Origin: Cyrtodaria siliqua
Taxonomy: Eukaryota > Mollusca > Bivalvia > Adapedonta > Hiatellidae
Reading direction: 5' to 3'
NCBI GenBank assembly: GCA_037043455.1
Contig: JAWPHD010003258.1
Location: 62,001-126,000 of the forward strand
DNA: 64,000 bases
The position numbers and the translations under genes were made by a program. Below, one piece after another: positions 34,590-42,911 of the stretch (the stretch's first letter is position 1; the number at the start of each line of letters is the position of its first letter). The notes beneath the pieces were generated by a model. The model saw only the letters and a list, made by a program, of their open reading frames with translations. It searched no databases and was not told the origin of the DNA.

Positions 34590-35223
34590 TTTGCAACAAA
34601 AATATCCTAAATATTCACACAGTGCCATTATTTGTGGTCAGACAGGCTGTGGTAAAACAGAGTTTGTTCTTGACATACTTGAAAAAGAGTATGTTGGAGT
34701 TTTTGAACATATAATTATATTGTGTCCAACCATAGAGTGGAACGAGGCTTATAAAAATAGATCCTGGATAGGAGATGTGAAAAACCCTAAAGATAAAAAA
34801 ATAATAATTGTCAATCCCGTGAGCAACGGTAAAGAAATGTTACAAGAACTATTGCGTTTCTTTTTCAAACAATATGCTGGCCAGCCCACATTATACATTA
34901 TTGACGATTGCTCAGCCACAAAAGAATTAACAAAGAAAAAAGATATGTTGTCAGAGTTGGCATTTTCTGGTCGCCACGCCAAACAATCAGTGTGGGTCAT
35001 TTCACAGAGATATAATTCTGTATTGAAAGATTTGAGGGATCAAGTAAAATGGTTGTGTATGTTTTACACCAAGGACAGAGATAGTTATGAAAATTGTTTG
35101 AGAGAAAATGATGTTATTCCGACGTTGGAGGAGAGAACCAGAATAAAAAAAGCTTTAGCTAAGACTAAATATTCCAAGCTGATATTGAGGACTGACCAAC
35201 CAACTGGTTATTGGGTTGAATAA
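34540..35223 (+). CDS. A32/FtsK-type genome packaging ATPase
   Basis: This 227-residue P-loop ATPase has its Walker A motif at about residues 32-39 (GQTGCGKT) and Walker B at about residues 119-123 (LYIIDD). It also has a SGRHAKQSVWVISQRYN segment matching the sensor/arginine region of the HerA/FtsK group. In Polintons and related viruses it pumps DNA into the capsid. The start at 34540 follows an ACATATATATAATACAAG stretch and overlaps the 3' end of major capsid by 50 bp. A second ATG at 34561 is an alternative. The frame is intact. Confidence 0.92.
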   Translation: MRKSISKMEDSKKQDTSLQQKYPKYSHSAIICGQTGCGKTEFVLDILEKEYVGVFEHIIILCPTIEWNEAYKNRSWIGDVKNPKDKKIIIVNPVSNGKEMLQELLRFFFKQYAGQPTLYIIDDCSATKELTKKKDMLSELAFSGRHAKQSVWVISQRYNSVLKDLRDQVKWLCMFYTKDRDSYENCLRENDVIPTLEERTRIKKALAKTKYSKLILRTDQPTGYWVE

Positions 35224-35229
35224 TTTCTA

Positions 35230-35460
35230 CCAGCAATTCTTTTTTTCTAACAGCATTGCTTTGTTGCTAATAGTAATACTAACAGCAAAGTAGCAATGTT
35301 AATAGCAATACTGACATGAAAATATAATGAAAATATCAGAAAATATAGTATTGCTAATAGCATTGCTCACAGCAAAGTAGCAATGTTAATAGCAATGCTT
35401 GCAGCAAATTAATAATGTTAATAGAAAAAATAACAATGTTAATAAAAATGCTATTAACAA
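35230..35460. repeat. Degenerate short repeat around AGCAATGTTAATAG
   Basis: About ten variants of AGCAATGCTA / AGCAATGTTAATAGCAAT occur between the ATPase stop and the next gene. They account for the only unusually long intergenic gap inside the element. They can be read through in frame with the gene at 35553, giving an artificial hydrophobic N-terminal extension. Confidence 0.7.
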
Positions 35461-35552
35461 TACTAACAATTACTAGTTGCATGAATATCGCAGCTAGTTG
35501 TTTTGTATTTTATATTTATTTCAAGATAAAAAATAAAATTAATAATATAAAA

Positions 35553-36050
35553 ATGAATGCGGAAGAACTATTACAAAATATATCGGAACAGACGGAACCA
35601 GATGAATCAAAGCAACAAGAAACAAAAAAAGAAAGATTATCAGCCATAGTAGCTGGCGGTGGTAGTCGTCAATATTTGGGTAAAGACATTCAACTCACAA
35701 ATATAGATAGCATGCCCCCAGATGAAATTAACAAACTTTACTGCAGATATGAAGCAAGGCTTGGGGCAAGTATGACTAAAACTTTAGGCAATTCTTTTAT
35801 TAACTTGTATGTGATGGGAGTATCAAAATATTTTAATGTAACCAATCCACCAAAGCTGATAGAAGATTTGGAAGAAGACCCATTTATTAATCATGCTTTG
35901 ACAAGTGCTTGTTGTGAGTTGTATTACAGGTATGGAATGTGCTTAGCGCCATTTACAGCAATACTGACAACTGTTAGACATATTGATTTTAATAAAAATA
36001 AAATTATAGATAATAAAAATGAAGAATCAAGTGGAGAACCAAGAAAGTGA
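35553..36050 (+). CDS. Conserved Polinton protein of unknown function
   Basis: This 165-residue protein starts MNAEELLQNI, has a charged Gln/Glu/Lys-rich segment, and then a conserved core with GKDIQLTNIDSMPPDEINKL, YEARLGASMTKTLGNSF and ALTSACCELYYRYG. I recognise related sequences in animal Polintons but not a function. The open frame extends to an ATG at 35415, adding 46 residues with a hydrophobic helix. I prefer 35553 because that extension is built from the degenerate repeat and because the spacer AATAATATAAAA lies directly before 35553. It ends overlapping the next gene by 32 bp. Confidence 0.72.
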   Translation: MNAEELLQNISEQTEPDESKQQETKKERLSAIVAGGGSRQYLGKDIQLTNIDSMPPDEINKLYCRYEARLGASMTKTLGNSFINLYVMGVSKYFNVTNPPKLIEDLEEDPFINHALTSACCELYYRYGMCLAPFTAILTTVRHIDFNKNKIIDNKNEESSGEPRK

Positions 36051-36402
36051 AGTTATACCAGTTGAAGTTGATACACAATCTGTTAAACAACAAAAAGTAA
36101 AAAATCTAAAACGAGTAGAGGCTGGAAAAAAAGGAGCAGCGGCAAGGAAGGCAAAGCGTTTGCTTCAGATAGAGCAGGATGCACAAGATGCAAGAGATGC
36201 AGGACAGATAACAAAAATAACAATAGATGAAGAAGAACCAGAAAAAATCAAAATAAACGTATACAAAAATTATATTCCACCGTGTCTGGTTTTATTAGGC
36301 GTTGCTGGGTTGGGTTTGTATATTTATAACAAAAAATCTGCTACGCAGCCTGTAGCTGTGCAACCTGTTCATGTTGCACCAAAAGACCCGTTTGATTTTT
36401 AA
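36019..36402 (+). CDS. Small basic single-span membrane protein of the Polinton
   Basis: This 127-residue protein has a basic segment at about residues 28-50 (KNLKRVEAGKKGAAARKAKR), then an acidic stretch. One membrane helix follows at about residues 90-107 (PCLVLLGVAGLGLYIY), with a short C-terminal tail ending KDPFDF. Proteins with a similar KRVEAGKK motif recur next to other small genes in animal Polintons. The basic region may contact DNA or capsid, and the final DPF resembles clathrin-adaptor AP-2 binding motifs, but both are inference. It overlaps the upstream gene and is transcribed in the same direction. Confidence 0.72.
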   Translation: MKNQVENQESEVIPVEVDTQSVKQQKVKNLKRVEAGKKGAAARKAKRLLQIEQDAQDARDAGQITKITIDEEEPEKIKINVYKNYIPPCLVLLGVAGLGLYIYNKKSATQPVAVQPVHVAPKDPFDF

Positions 36403-36454
36403 TAATTTAATTAAATAATTTAATTTAAAAAAAAAAATAATCATATAAAAAAAA

Positions 36455-36691
36455 ATGGCAGCAAGTATTGACGGAAAACAAATTGTAAATATGATGTATC
36501 ATGCTGGAGTGGAAACACTTTTAACTGTTGGATATTCTGAAATTGGCAGAAAAATACTAAAAAGACCAGCCCCTAAAGTGGATTTTAATATGGTAGATGT
36601 TGGGATGCTATCTGTGGATATAATGTTAGCAATGGCTACAAAGGATATGTTGATTAAGCAAGGTATTATTCCTGCGGATATTATGAAATAA
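36455..36691 (+). CDS. Small conserved Polinton protein
   Basis: This 78-residue protein begins MAASIDGKQIVNMMYHAGVE and has a C-terminal hydrophobic or amphipathic segment with VDIMLAMATKDMLIKQGI. It is preceded by an AT-only leader (ATCATATAAAAAAAA) and followed by another such spacer before the next gene. The function is unknown. Its position between two other small membrane-associated proteins suggests a structural role. Confidence 0.65.
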   Translation: MAASIDGKQIVNMMYHAGVETLLTVGYSEIGRKILKRPAPKVDFNMVDVGMLSVDIMLAMATKDMLIKQGIIPADIMK

Positions 36692-36716
36692 TTTTAAAAA
36701 ATATATATATAAAAAA

Positions 36717-37136
36717 ATGGCAAGTGCAGTAGCAATGATGATAGGTGGCGCATTAACAAATGCATTAGCGTTTACTGGTTCAAATTATTTCTTTTCAAAA
36801 ATGGGAAGTCATTCAGATGAGGAAAGACAAAGACATGACAAAGCCGTAGAACAATTAAACGCAGCACAAGTGGAGTGGAATAAAAAAAGAACAGAGAGAT
36901 TAGATTTTATTAATAAGCAACTGCAAAAAGAGCATCATGCAGAGCAGACTTTTGATGATGTGGACCAAGCTATGAAACAGTATTATTACACAACTGGTAA
37001 ACATTTACTTTTGGAACCGGAGCCCAAGTTGAGTGATTTTTATACACCATCTCCGGATCAACAGAATAGAGAAATTACGTTTATTGTGGTGGGCATGGCT
37101 GCAACTGGATTTGTGGCGTATAAATTGATTTCATAA
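36717..37136 (+). CDS. Conserved Polinton protein with hydrophobic ends
   Basis: This 139-residue protein has a hydrophobic N-terminus (SAVAMMIGGALTNALAFTGS). A charged helical middle includes KKRTERLDFINKQLQKEHHA, then a KLSDFYTPS motif, and a C-terminal membrane helix (FIVVGMAATGFVAYKLIS). I recognise this pattern from many animal Polintons, where it lies in the same small-gene block, but know no experimentally assigned function. The start follows the spacer AAAAAATATATATATAAAAA. Confidence 0.75.
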   Translation: MASAVAMMIGGALTNALAFTGSNYFFSKMGSHSDEERQRHDKAVEQLNAAQVEWNKKRTERLDFINKQLQKEHHAEQTFDDVDQAMKQYYYTTGKHLLLEPEPKLSDFYTPSPDQQNREITFIVVGMAATGFVAYKLIS

Positions 37137-37177
37137 AAAAAAAAGTTTAAAACTATAATTACTTTGGACTTTTTTTT

Positions 37178-37489
37178 TTACTTTGAAAAGACTAAGTCAT
37201 ATGCATGATACCTATTTTTTTTGTTGTTTTTACATGGTTTCAATCCAAGTGGTCGAATATAATATGGTGGTTTAGCACTCTTCTCTAATTTATTTTTGAG
37301 ATGATCAGGCGCCCATACTTCACCATTGTCTACTAATGTCAATACCATGGATGGACCATATTCAGTTTCTACTATTTTCGTATCTGTAATTTTGTATATT
37401 TTATCTATTTCCAAGTCTGTCCATTTCTTTGTGCTATTTTGATATTGCTCTTCAAGCAGTTCATCAAATTGTGCAGTTGTGATTTCCAT
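37178..37489 (-). CDS. Small conserved Polinton protein, possibly OB-fold
   Basis: This 103-residue protein starts MEITTAQFDELLEEQ. It continues with alternating beta-like segments (KIYKITDTKIVETEYGPSMV, LTLVDNGEVWAPDHL, PYYIRPLGLKPCKNNKKNRY, YDLVFSK). The strand pattern and position beside integrase and polymerase fit a small single-stranded DNA-binding OB fold, which is my inference. The conserved EYGPS, VWAP and GLKPCKN words recur in related elements. It is divergent from the integrase, sharing the spacer 37490-37533. Confidence 0.65.
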   Translation of the reverse strand: MEITTAQFDELLEEQYQNSTKKWTDLEIDKIYKITDTKIVETEYGPSMVLTLVDNGEVWAPDHLKNKLEKSAKPPYYIRPLGLKPCKNNKKNRYHAYDLVFSK

Positions 37490-37533
37490 TTTTTCTTTAT
37501 AGTTATATAAAGTTTAATCTTTAGTAGAAAAAA
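37490..37533. promoter_or_regulatory. Divergent promoter between the OB-like gene and integrase
   Basis: This 44-bp AT-rich spacer contains TTATATAAAG, a TATA-box-like sequence, between two divergent ATGs. It is the only sequence available for both promoters. Confidence 0.5.
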
Positions 37534-38457
37534 ATGGAAAAGATTTATTACAGCCCAAAAGGATTTTGGAGAGGTTACACAGCAGTTAAAAAATTAGCAA
37601 AAGAGGCTGGTGTCAGTGAAAAAAAGGCATTAGAATTTTTAAAGAAACAAGCTGTGTGGCAGATTTATTTACCTGCGCCGAAGAAAATAGTTAGACCCAG
37701 GTTTGATGTTTCTACTAAGAATGGAGTGCATCAAGCTGATTTGTTATTTTTACCGCATGATACTTTTGGAATTGGTCGTGGACGCAAGACATATAAATAT
37801 GCATTGACTGTGGTTGATATTGCAAGTAGATACAAAGAAGCAGAGCCGCTGACTTCCAAGGATAGTAAAGAAGTTGCCAAAGCATTTGAAAATATATATA
37901 GTCGGCATTTGAAATATCCAAAGTTATTACAAGTGGATCCAGGCAGAGAATTTATGGGTGCAGTATCACAGTTGATGGTAAAACACAAAGTAAATATCAG
38001 ACGAGGCAGAACAGAAATACACAGAGACCAAGCTTTAGTGGAAAGATTTAACAGAACATTAGCTGAAAGATTGTTTGGTTATCAGTATGCTAAGGAAATA
38101 GATTCGCAAAAACGTAATAGGGAATGGGTAAAGAGATTACCAGAAGTTGTTAAAGCAATAAATTCGGAGACAAAAAAGCCTCCTCCTGTTGAAACAAAAA
38201 TATTAAAAGATGATCCTATCTGTATGAATGCAAGTGTAAGATATTTATATCAACCCGGGGAACAAGAAGGTGGAAGACGCAGAGCAACTGATCCAATGTG
38301 GAGTGTAGATATTCACAAGATTAAAAGTTATATGGTGACGCAAGGTATAAGAGTTTATTATTTGAAAGCACCAGCGCCACAAAGAGGATTTGTCAAAGAA
38401 GAACTACTTATTGTTCCTGCTGATACACAAATTCATAAGTTTTTAAAGAAACCATGA
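37534..38457 (+). CDS. Retroviral-type DDE integrase
   Basis: This 307-residue protein matches the Polinton integrase. Its N-terminal region is helical (WRGYTAVKKLAKEAGVSEKK), resembling a DNA-binding helix-turn-helix. The catalytic core has the first Asp in VHQADLLFLP, the second in LQVDPGREF, and the Glu in QALVERFNRTL, with 34 residues between the second Asp and the Glu. A C-terminal SH3/chromo-like part follows (WSVDIHKIKSYMV ... RGFVKEELLIV). The enzyme joins the element ends to target DNA. The frame is intact and overlaps the convergent polymerase gene by 25 bp. Confidence 0.93.
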   Translation: MEKIYYSPKGFWRGYTAVKKLAKEAGVSEKKALEFLKKQAVWQIYLPAPKKIVRPRFDVSTKNGVHQADLLFLPHDTFGIGRGRKTYKYALTVVDIASRYKEAEPLTSKDSKEVAKAFENIYSRHLKYPKLLQVDPGREFMGAVSQLMVKHKVNIRRGRTEIHRDQALVERFNRTLAERLFGYQYAKEIDSQKRNREWVKRLPEVVKAINSETKKPPPVETKILKDDPICMNASVRYLYQPGEQEGGRRRATDPMWSVDIHKIKSYMVTQGIRVYYLKAPAPQRGFVKEELLIVPADTQIHKFLKKP

Positions 38458-41400
38458 GCATCAGTTGTAATTCCATCTTCTCGGATGTATCTTTTTGAGT
38501 AAAATGGTGATAATGTAACTTTGTTTACTGTTATGCCATATATTTGATGTTTTATTGATCGCAACATATTCATTTCATGGGTGTATTTTTTCTTGTTAAA
38601 TAGTGCATCTTTGTAGTTTTCAAAATTTATATGTTTTTTGACTACATACGTTTTTACACCCTTTGCTTTTTTAATAAGTTGTTCATCCGCTCTCAAAATA
38701 GAATATAGCTTGGGTCTTAATCCAACATACTCAGCTATAGCAACACGAGCACATTCGTCTTTCATTTTACCCAATACTTTTTTGTTTGTATCATCATGCA
38801 TTGGGTGATTTTGAGGATAATCACTCAAGTCATACTCATCTTTCATTTCAGCCATGTCTTTGTATGCATCATCTGTTCTGATGTCTACAAGCAAGCTGTC
38901 AGTATCTGTGTATAATAAAGTACAGTTATCTCCATACCTTTTTTTCAAAGTATTATAATACCAATCATACATCATATATTTTGATAAATTCAATACTGAC
39001 ATCCCAACATAAATTGGTTTGTTTAATGTTAATTTTGTTTTGTTTACATGCACTGCTGATAACTCATCTGAAAATTTTATGCGTCGGTTAAAGTTTGGTT
39101 TAGCTATTATTTTTCTTATTTTTTCATTTTCAGATCCATCAGTTCTGACTAGTTTTATGTCAGTTCGCTTACGAAGATTTTCCATTGTTTTTCCAAATAC
39201 AGAGTTATTCATAAGTTTGTAAAAGTCTTTTTCAAATGCTGATTTAGCTTTTTTTCTGAGTTCTGTGTTTAGATTTATGTATGATTTCATCCATGGCTTT
39301 TCATTAAATTCTAATACTCTGTATACATTTTTTAGTTTCATGCCTAAAGATAAGTATAGTTGTAAATTTTTGTAATGTATTACATATTTTTTCTTATCTT
39401 GTAAATTTGGAACTAGTTGTTCTGTGTTTATACTGTTGCTTCCTAATAAGTCTGTTTGGTATTTTGATAGTAATTCTTTTTTCACTGTTAATTTTTCTGG
39501 TGCAAGTGGATAGTCATTATGTAAATCATGAATCTCTTTTGGATATTCTAAATCAACTTCTAGCATCTGTCCTTTACCAGGTTTTGGTTTGGAAAAATGA
39601 CCACTTTTGTTTTTCTTTTTCCAGACAAATCCGGAAAATGGAAGTGGCTGACTCATTGCCCATCCATATAAATTATTTGCATCATAATACATTAAAAATT
39701 TTGTTGCTTGTTTGGAATTATAACCTTTGACAAATGGGTTGTTTGCTTTAGCATATCGTTTTGACACCATACTAATTCCACCTCGCATTCCTTTTTCTAT
39801 GAATAAATGCATATCAATATCTGTCAAAAGTTCTAATTCTATTTCTGAATGTTTTAGTAATGCATCCCAAGATAATCCTGGTGCTGTATAATAATGCAAA
39901 GGATCAAGTTTGTATGCACTCATACATGTTTTTCTAAAAGTTTGAAACACATCTGCTAGTAAAGTTACATCAGTTTTTAGATATAAATCATGATAGTCAC
40001 CAATGGTTTTGCAGTTAAACTCTTTCCATACTTTTTGGGCATGATCATAATCTTTTTTGGTTATGCTTTCGTCTGATAAACTACTGTAAAATTTTTCTAT
40101 GGGTGGTAATTGTGTTTCTTTGAATTTTTCCATGCTGTCAATATATTCGTACGGATAAACACCTTTTCGTAAAAGTAACTCTGTTTTTTCAAACTGATCT
40201 TTGGTAATTTTGAAATCAGATTTATCTGTTGCGTCAACCAAACTTGCAAGAGACTTACCCATGAATTGAAAACTATCTAAAAATCTAAGTTGGCCAGCGC
40301 TAAATGATATATACTTTTCAGCATTGTTTGGAATGCAAGTAATATTACCAGTCATTGTATGTATTTTCTGCATAATCAAATGGCTATCATATCCTTTAAG
40401 GTTGTGAAATATAACAGGTATAGGTGTTTTGTTTGGTTTTATTTTCAGCTTTAGGTTGCAGTTTTTATGTGCTGCACCTCTGTATTCTCCTGTAAAATGA
40501 CAGTGGTCTCTTACTTTGCAGTTCTTATCATTATCTATTATATTTTCACATATCCAGCAGTGTGTTGCTTTTTCATAATCTTCCTCATTTTGTTGTGTCA
40601 TAATTAAGGGTTTCGGGTGAGCAAATATTTTATTAATGTTGCTCTTCTCACATTCTAAGTGATTTAAAAACTTTTCAACAGTATCTTCACCTCTGTAAAT
40701 AACAGGTTCTTCAGCTTTTCCATCATATCTGACAACTTGATATCCAAATCCACAAGCTTCGTGCACACTTGTGATTTTAGATTTCTTTCCAAATTTCATT
40801 AAAAATGCTTTTATGAAACTCTCAAAATCAGCATATATCACATAAGGTACAGGCATCTGATTTTGATAATTTTTGAATTGGGTGATTGCACCTTTTTTTG
40901 GCATTTCAATTCGGCAAGAGTTTTTATTAATACCGTCGCAGTCTTCTTTGTGCTTGGTGAGTAGATTTGCTCCAGAGTAACCATGAAGACAACGATCACA
41001 GAAATAAGTTTTACCATGATGTTTGTTTTGGCTGTAAAGTAGCTTGTTTAAATTTTTAATGATGCAGTAATGATATTTTGTTTCTTTTGGTTTTTGTTGA
41101 GTAATATTAACAAAATCATCAGGGTTGTAATTATCATCTATAATTCCTTCTTCGTTGTTGGGATCATCTTCGTTCTCTTCTTCAACTTCAACATCTTCAG
41201 ATACTAACAGCAAATTAATTCTTTCTATGTGCTTCGGCTGCTCTGATATTCTATATGGAAAAATAGATACATTATTATGTTTTTTTGATGCAGTAAATCC
41301 ATAAACATTGATAGCAAGATCGTTTTGATTTTCTACTTTGGTTATCTGCGGGACTGGAGTTGGAAAATCAACCCCCTCCGTTTTCAAAAAGTCTATGCTA

Positions 41401-42242
41401 GGATAACTTGATACTCTGTCAGAATTCTTTGCGGCTGGATGCAGAGCTGCATTTATAGCATGAAGTAAACATTTATCATCATAGTTTTTCACATTTATGA
41501 CTGCTTTCTTGTTTGATATTACTTTAGGCAAAAGAATATATGATGAGCCTTTTAGTGGCTCATACTTTGCAAAATTCAAATAAAGTGTAACACAGTAATC
41601 AACTTCTAATCCTGATGCTGTGTTTGTAAATCTTTCCAAACTTTCTTGTATGTCAGAAGATGATTTTTCATACAACTCGTCTAATCGCTCAGAAGATAAA
41701 AGTGTATTCTGTTCACTATGCAGAACTGCAGTGGTATATTTTTTTATCTCACCATCATCTTTGAATAATTCTACGGTAAGACCTAACTGAAATTTTATTC
41801 CTTTCATATTTTTCAGCTCCTTGATTATTTGTTCCCTGATAATAGATTTTTTATCATGGAGTAGTTTTAAAGGATCTTTATATTTGCGAGCGGATATTTC
41901 ATATGCTTTGAAATAACCACATATTGGTTTGTCAACTAGTTTTAATTCTTCTTTAGATGTACTATCATTAAGCTCTTTCAGTTCATTTATAACATTGTCT
42001 CGTAATTTAGCATATTTCTGCTTTTGTTCATCTTGCAATTTATCATATTTCTGCTTTTCTCGTTTACGTTGTTTTTTAGCACGTCGTCTTTTGAGTAAAT
42101 TTTCTAATGTTTGAGATTTAACCTCTTTTGGAGTTTCCTTTGGAACTTCTTTAAGAGCATCTACCATCTTTCTAAGCTGATCATTATTAATTACTCCTTC
42201 CCGGTGTAATTGTAAAATGTAGTGAACGTCTTCGGTACTCAT
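38433..42242 (-). CDS. Protein-primed family B DNA polymerase with HNH and OTU-like regions
   Basis: This 1269-residue polymerase is intact. Residue numbers here count from MSTED at 42242. A basic coiled N-terminus (~50-80) is followed by an OTU-like segment with DDKCLLHAI near 254-263 and HYC near 391. Next come a C..C-H-C zinc motif (~415-435), Exo I (YADFE, ~472), an endonuclease VII-like HNH (CWIC...RDHCHFTGEYRGAAH, ~562-592), Exo II (HNLKGYDSH, ~613) and Exo III (YLKTDVTLLADVF, ~754). The polymerase motifs follow: A (DANNLYGWAM, ~854), B (KLMNNSVFGKT, ~1009) and C (YTDTDS, ~1111). It would copy the element using a protein primer at the inverted repeats. An ATG 18 bases upstream lies in the TATA-like spacer and was rejected as the start. 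Confidence 0.95.
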   Translation of the reverse strand: MSTEDVHYILQLHREGVINNDQLRKMVDALKEVPKETPKEVKSQTLENLLKRRRAKKQRKREKQKYDKLQDEQKQKYAKLRDNVINELKELNDSTSKEELKLVDKPICGYFKAYEISARKYKDPLKLLHDKKSIIREQIIKELKNMKGIKFQLGLTVELFKDDGEIKKYTTAVLHSEQNTLLSSERLDELYEKSSSDIQESLERFTNTASGLEVDYCVTLYLNFAKYEPLKGSSYILLPKVISNKKAVINVKNYDDKCLLHAINAALHPAAKNSDRVSSYPSIDFLKTEGVDFPTPVPQITKVENQNDLAINVYGFTASKKHNNVSIFPYRISEQPKHIERINLLLVSEDVEVEEENEDDPNNEEGIIDDNYNPDDFVNITQQKPKETKYHYCIIKNLNKLLYSQNKHHGKTYFCDRCLHGYSGANLLTKHKEDCDGINKNSCRIEMPKKGAITQFKNYQNQMPVPYVIYADFESFIKAFLMKFGKKSKITSVHEACGFGYQVVRYDGKAEEPVIYRGEDTVEKFLNHLECEKSNINKIFAHPKPLIMTQQNEEDYEKATHCWICENIIDNDKNCKVRDHCHFTGEYRGAAHKNCNLKLKIKPNKTPIPVIFHNLKGYDSHLIMQKIHTMTGNITCIPNNAEKYISFSAGQLRFLDSFQFMGKSLASLVDATDKSDFKITKDQFEKTELLLRKGVYPYEYIDSMEKFKETQLPPIEKFYSSLSDESITKKDYDHAQKVWKEFNCKTIGDYHDLYLKTDVTLLADVFQTFRKTCMSAYKLDPLHYYTAPGLSWDALLKHSEIELELLTDIDMHLFIEKGMRGGISMVSKRYAKANNPFVKGYNSKQATKFLMYYDANNLYGWAMSQPLPFSGFVWKKKNKSGHFSKPKPGKGQMLEVDLEYPKEIHDLHNDYPLAPEKLTVKKELLSKYQTDLLGSNSINTEQLVPNLQDKKKYVIHYKNLQLYLSLGMKLKNVYRVLEFNEKPWMKSYINLNTELRKKAKSAFEKDFYKLMNNSVFGKTMENLRKRTDIKLVRTDGSENEKIRKIIAKPNFNRRIKFSDELSAVHVNKTKLTLNKPIYVGMSVLNLSKYMMYDWYYNTLKKRYGDNCTLLYTDTDSLLVDIRTDDAYKDMAEMKDEYDLSDYPQNHPMHDDTNKKVLGKMKDECARVAIAEYVGLRPKLYSILRADEQLIKKAKGVKTYVVKKHINFENYKDALFNKKKYTHEMNMLRSIKHQIYGITVNKVTLSPFYSKRYIREDGITTDAHGFFKNL

Positions 42243-42314
42243 TTTTGTAATATATATCATATTATTTTTTTTTCTTTAAAATAAAAAAATATTTATTATA
42301 ACAAGAAAAAGAAA
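42243..42314. promoter_or_regulatory. Divergent promoter between polymerase and the zinc protein
   Basis: This AT-only spacer contains GTAATATATATCATATTA on the polymerase side and ATATTTATTATAACAAG on the other. As elsewhere in the element, divergent genes share one short TATA-rich spacer. Confidence 0.5.
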
Positions 42315-42602
42315 ATGGAAAACACTGAGAAAATTAAAAACATTTGCCAATTTCTCAAAGTTGGAGATCACGAACCTTGTAAAAATAAACCAACAAAAGA
42401 TTCAAACTACTGCAGTTTGCATAAATTCAGAATAAAGCAAAGTAAAGTTGTACCATGTCTAAAATGTGGAAAAGGTACAAGTGCAAAATATCAAATTTGT
42501 GTTGGTTGTGGTGCTCATATAGTTAGATTAAGACATAGATATTGGGAAGTAGTAAAGCCGTATATTGTTGAATGTATTAGACTGAGACATATAGAAATTT
42601 GA
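42315..42602 (+). CDS. Small zinc-binding Polinton protein
   Basis: This 95-residue protein has two putative zinc sites: C11, C22, C33 and H36 (pattern C-x10-C-x10-C-x2-H), and a CLKC / CVGC pair around residues 48-65 like a zinc ribbon. The C-terminus is rich in Arg, His and Ile. I do not recognise a named family. It is the rightmost gene, beside the right inverted repeat, and diverges from the polymerase. A regulatory or nucleic-acid-binding role is inference. Confidence 0.7.
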   Translation: MENTEKIKNICQFLKVGDHEPCKNKPTKDSNYCSLHKFRIKQSKVVPCLKCGKGTSAKYQICVGCGAHIVRLRHRYWEVVKPYIVECIRLRHIEI

Positions 42603-42645
42603 TTTTCTAGTAAAAAATCATATTTTATTATATTCATGTTTATTC

Positions 42646-42906
42646 GTTGATTTGGGTGTAATTTTGATAACAAATCAACAAATTTGTTTTGTATTAAAGA
42701 AACATTTTATAATTTTGATAACTTATAAAAAAAATTTAAACTTGCAATCTTCACTACCCCTATTTTAAAAAAGTTTTATAAATCAAGTAAAATCACCATT
42801 TCATGGTGATTGTGAATTAATACATATATATGTAAATTGGGTGTTACCGGATCAGGATCGAGCGAAGCGAGATCTCTGAGCCGGGACACCCAATTTACAT
42901 ATATAT
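42646..42906 (-). repeat. Right terminal inverted repeat with two hairpins
   Basis: This is the inverted copy of 28493-28753, with about four mismatches, mostly near the inner end. It carries the same perfect 21-bp outer stem around a 41-nt loop, in the same loop orientation relative to the element end, and the same 9-bp-stem hairpin at 42791-42811. Confidence 0.93.
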
Positions 42907-42911
42907 GAACA
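42907..42911. mobile_element. Right target-site duplication of the Polinton (GAACA)
   Basis: This is the second copy of the GAACA found at 28488-28492, directly outside the right inverted repeat. Confidence 0.75.

Larger units (their letters stand above)
28493..42906. mobile_element. Polinton/Maverick (adintovirus-like) element, near complete
   Basis: This is a 14.4-kb element bounded by 261-bp inverted repeats and a 5-bp flanking duplication. It encodes the diagnostic Polinton set: protein-primed family B DNA polymerase, retroviral-type DDE integrase, A32-type packaging ATPase, double-jelly-roll major capsid, single-jelly-roll minor capsid, and several small proteins I recognise as recurrent in animal Polintons. 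The genes are intronless and compactly packed on both strands. Most are preceded by a short AT-only spacer containing TATATA-like sequence. No adenain/Ulp1-type protease gene is visible. One frameshift interrupts major capsid, and all other large frames are open. The inverted repeats differ at only about four of 261 positions, which suggests recent insertion. Confidence 0.95.

Noticed and set aside
35415..35552. N-terminal membrane extension of the protein at 35553
   Set aside because: The sequence is part of the AGCAATGTTAATAG repeat, and a spacer typical of the element's gene starts lies just before 35553. The alternative is kept open in the feature entry.
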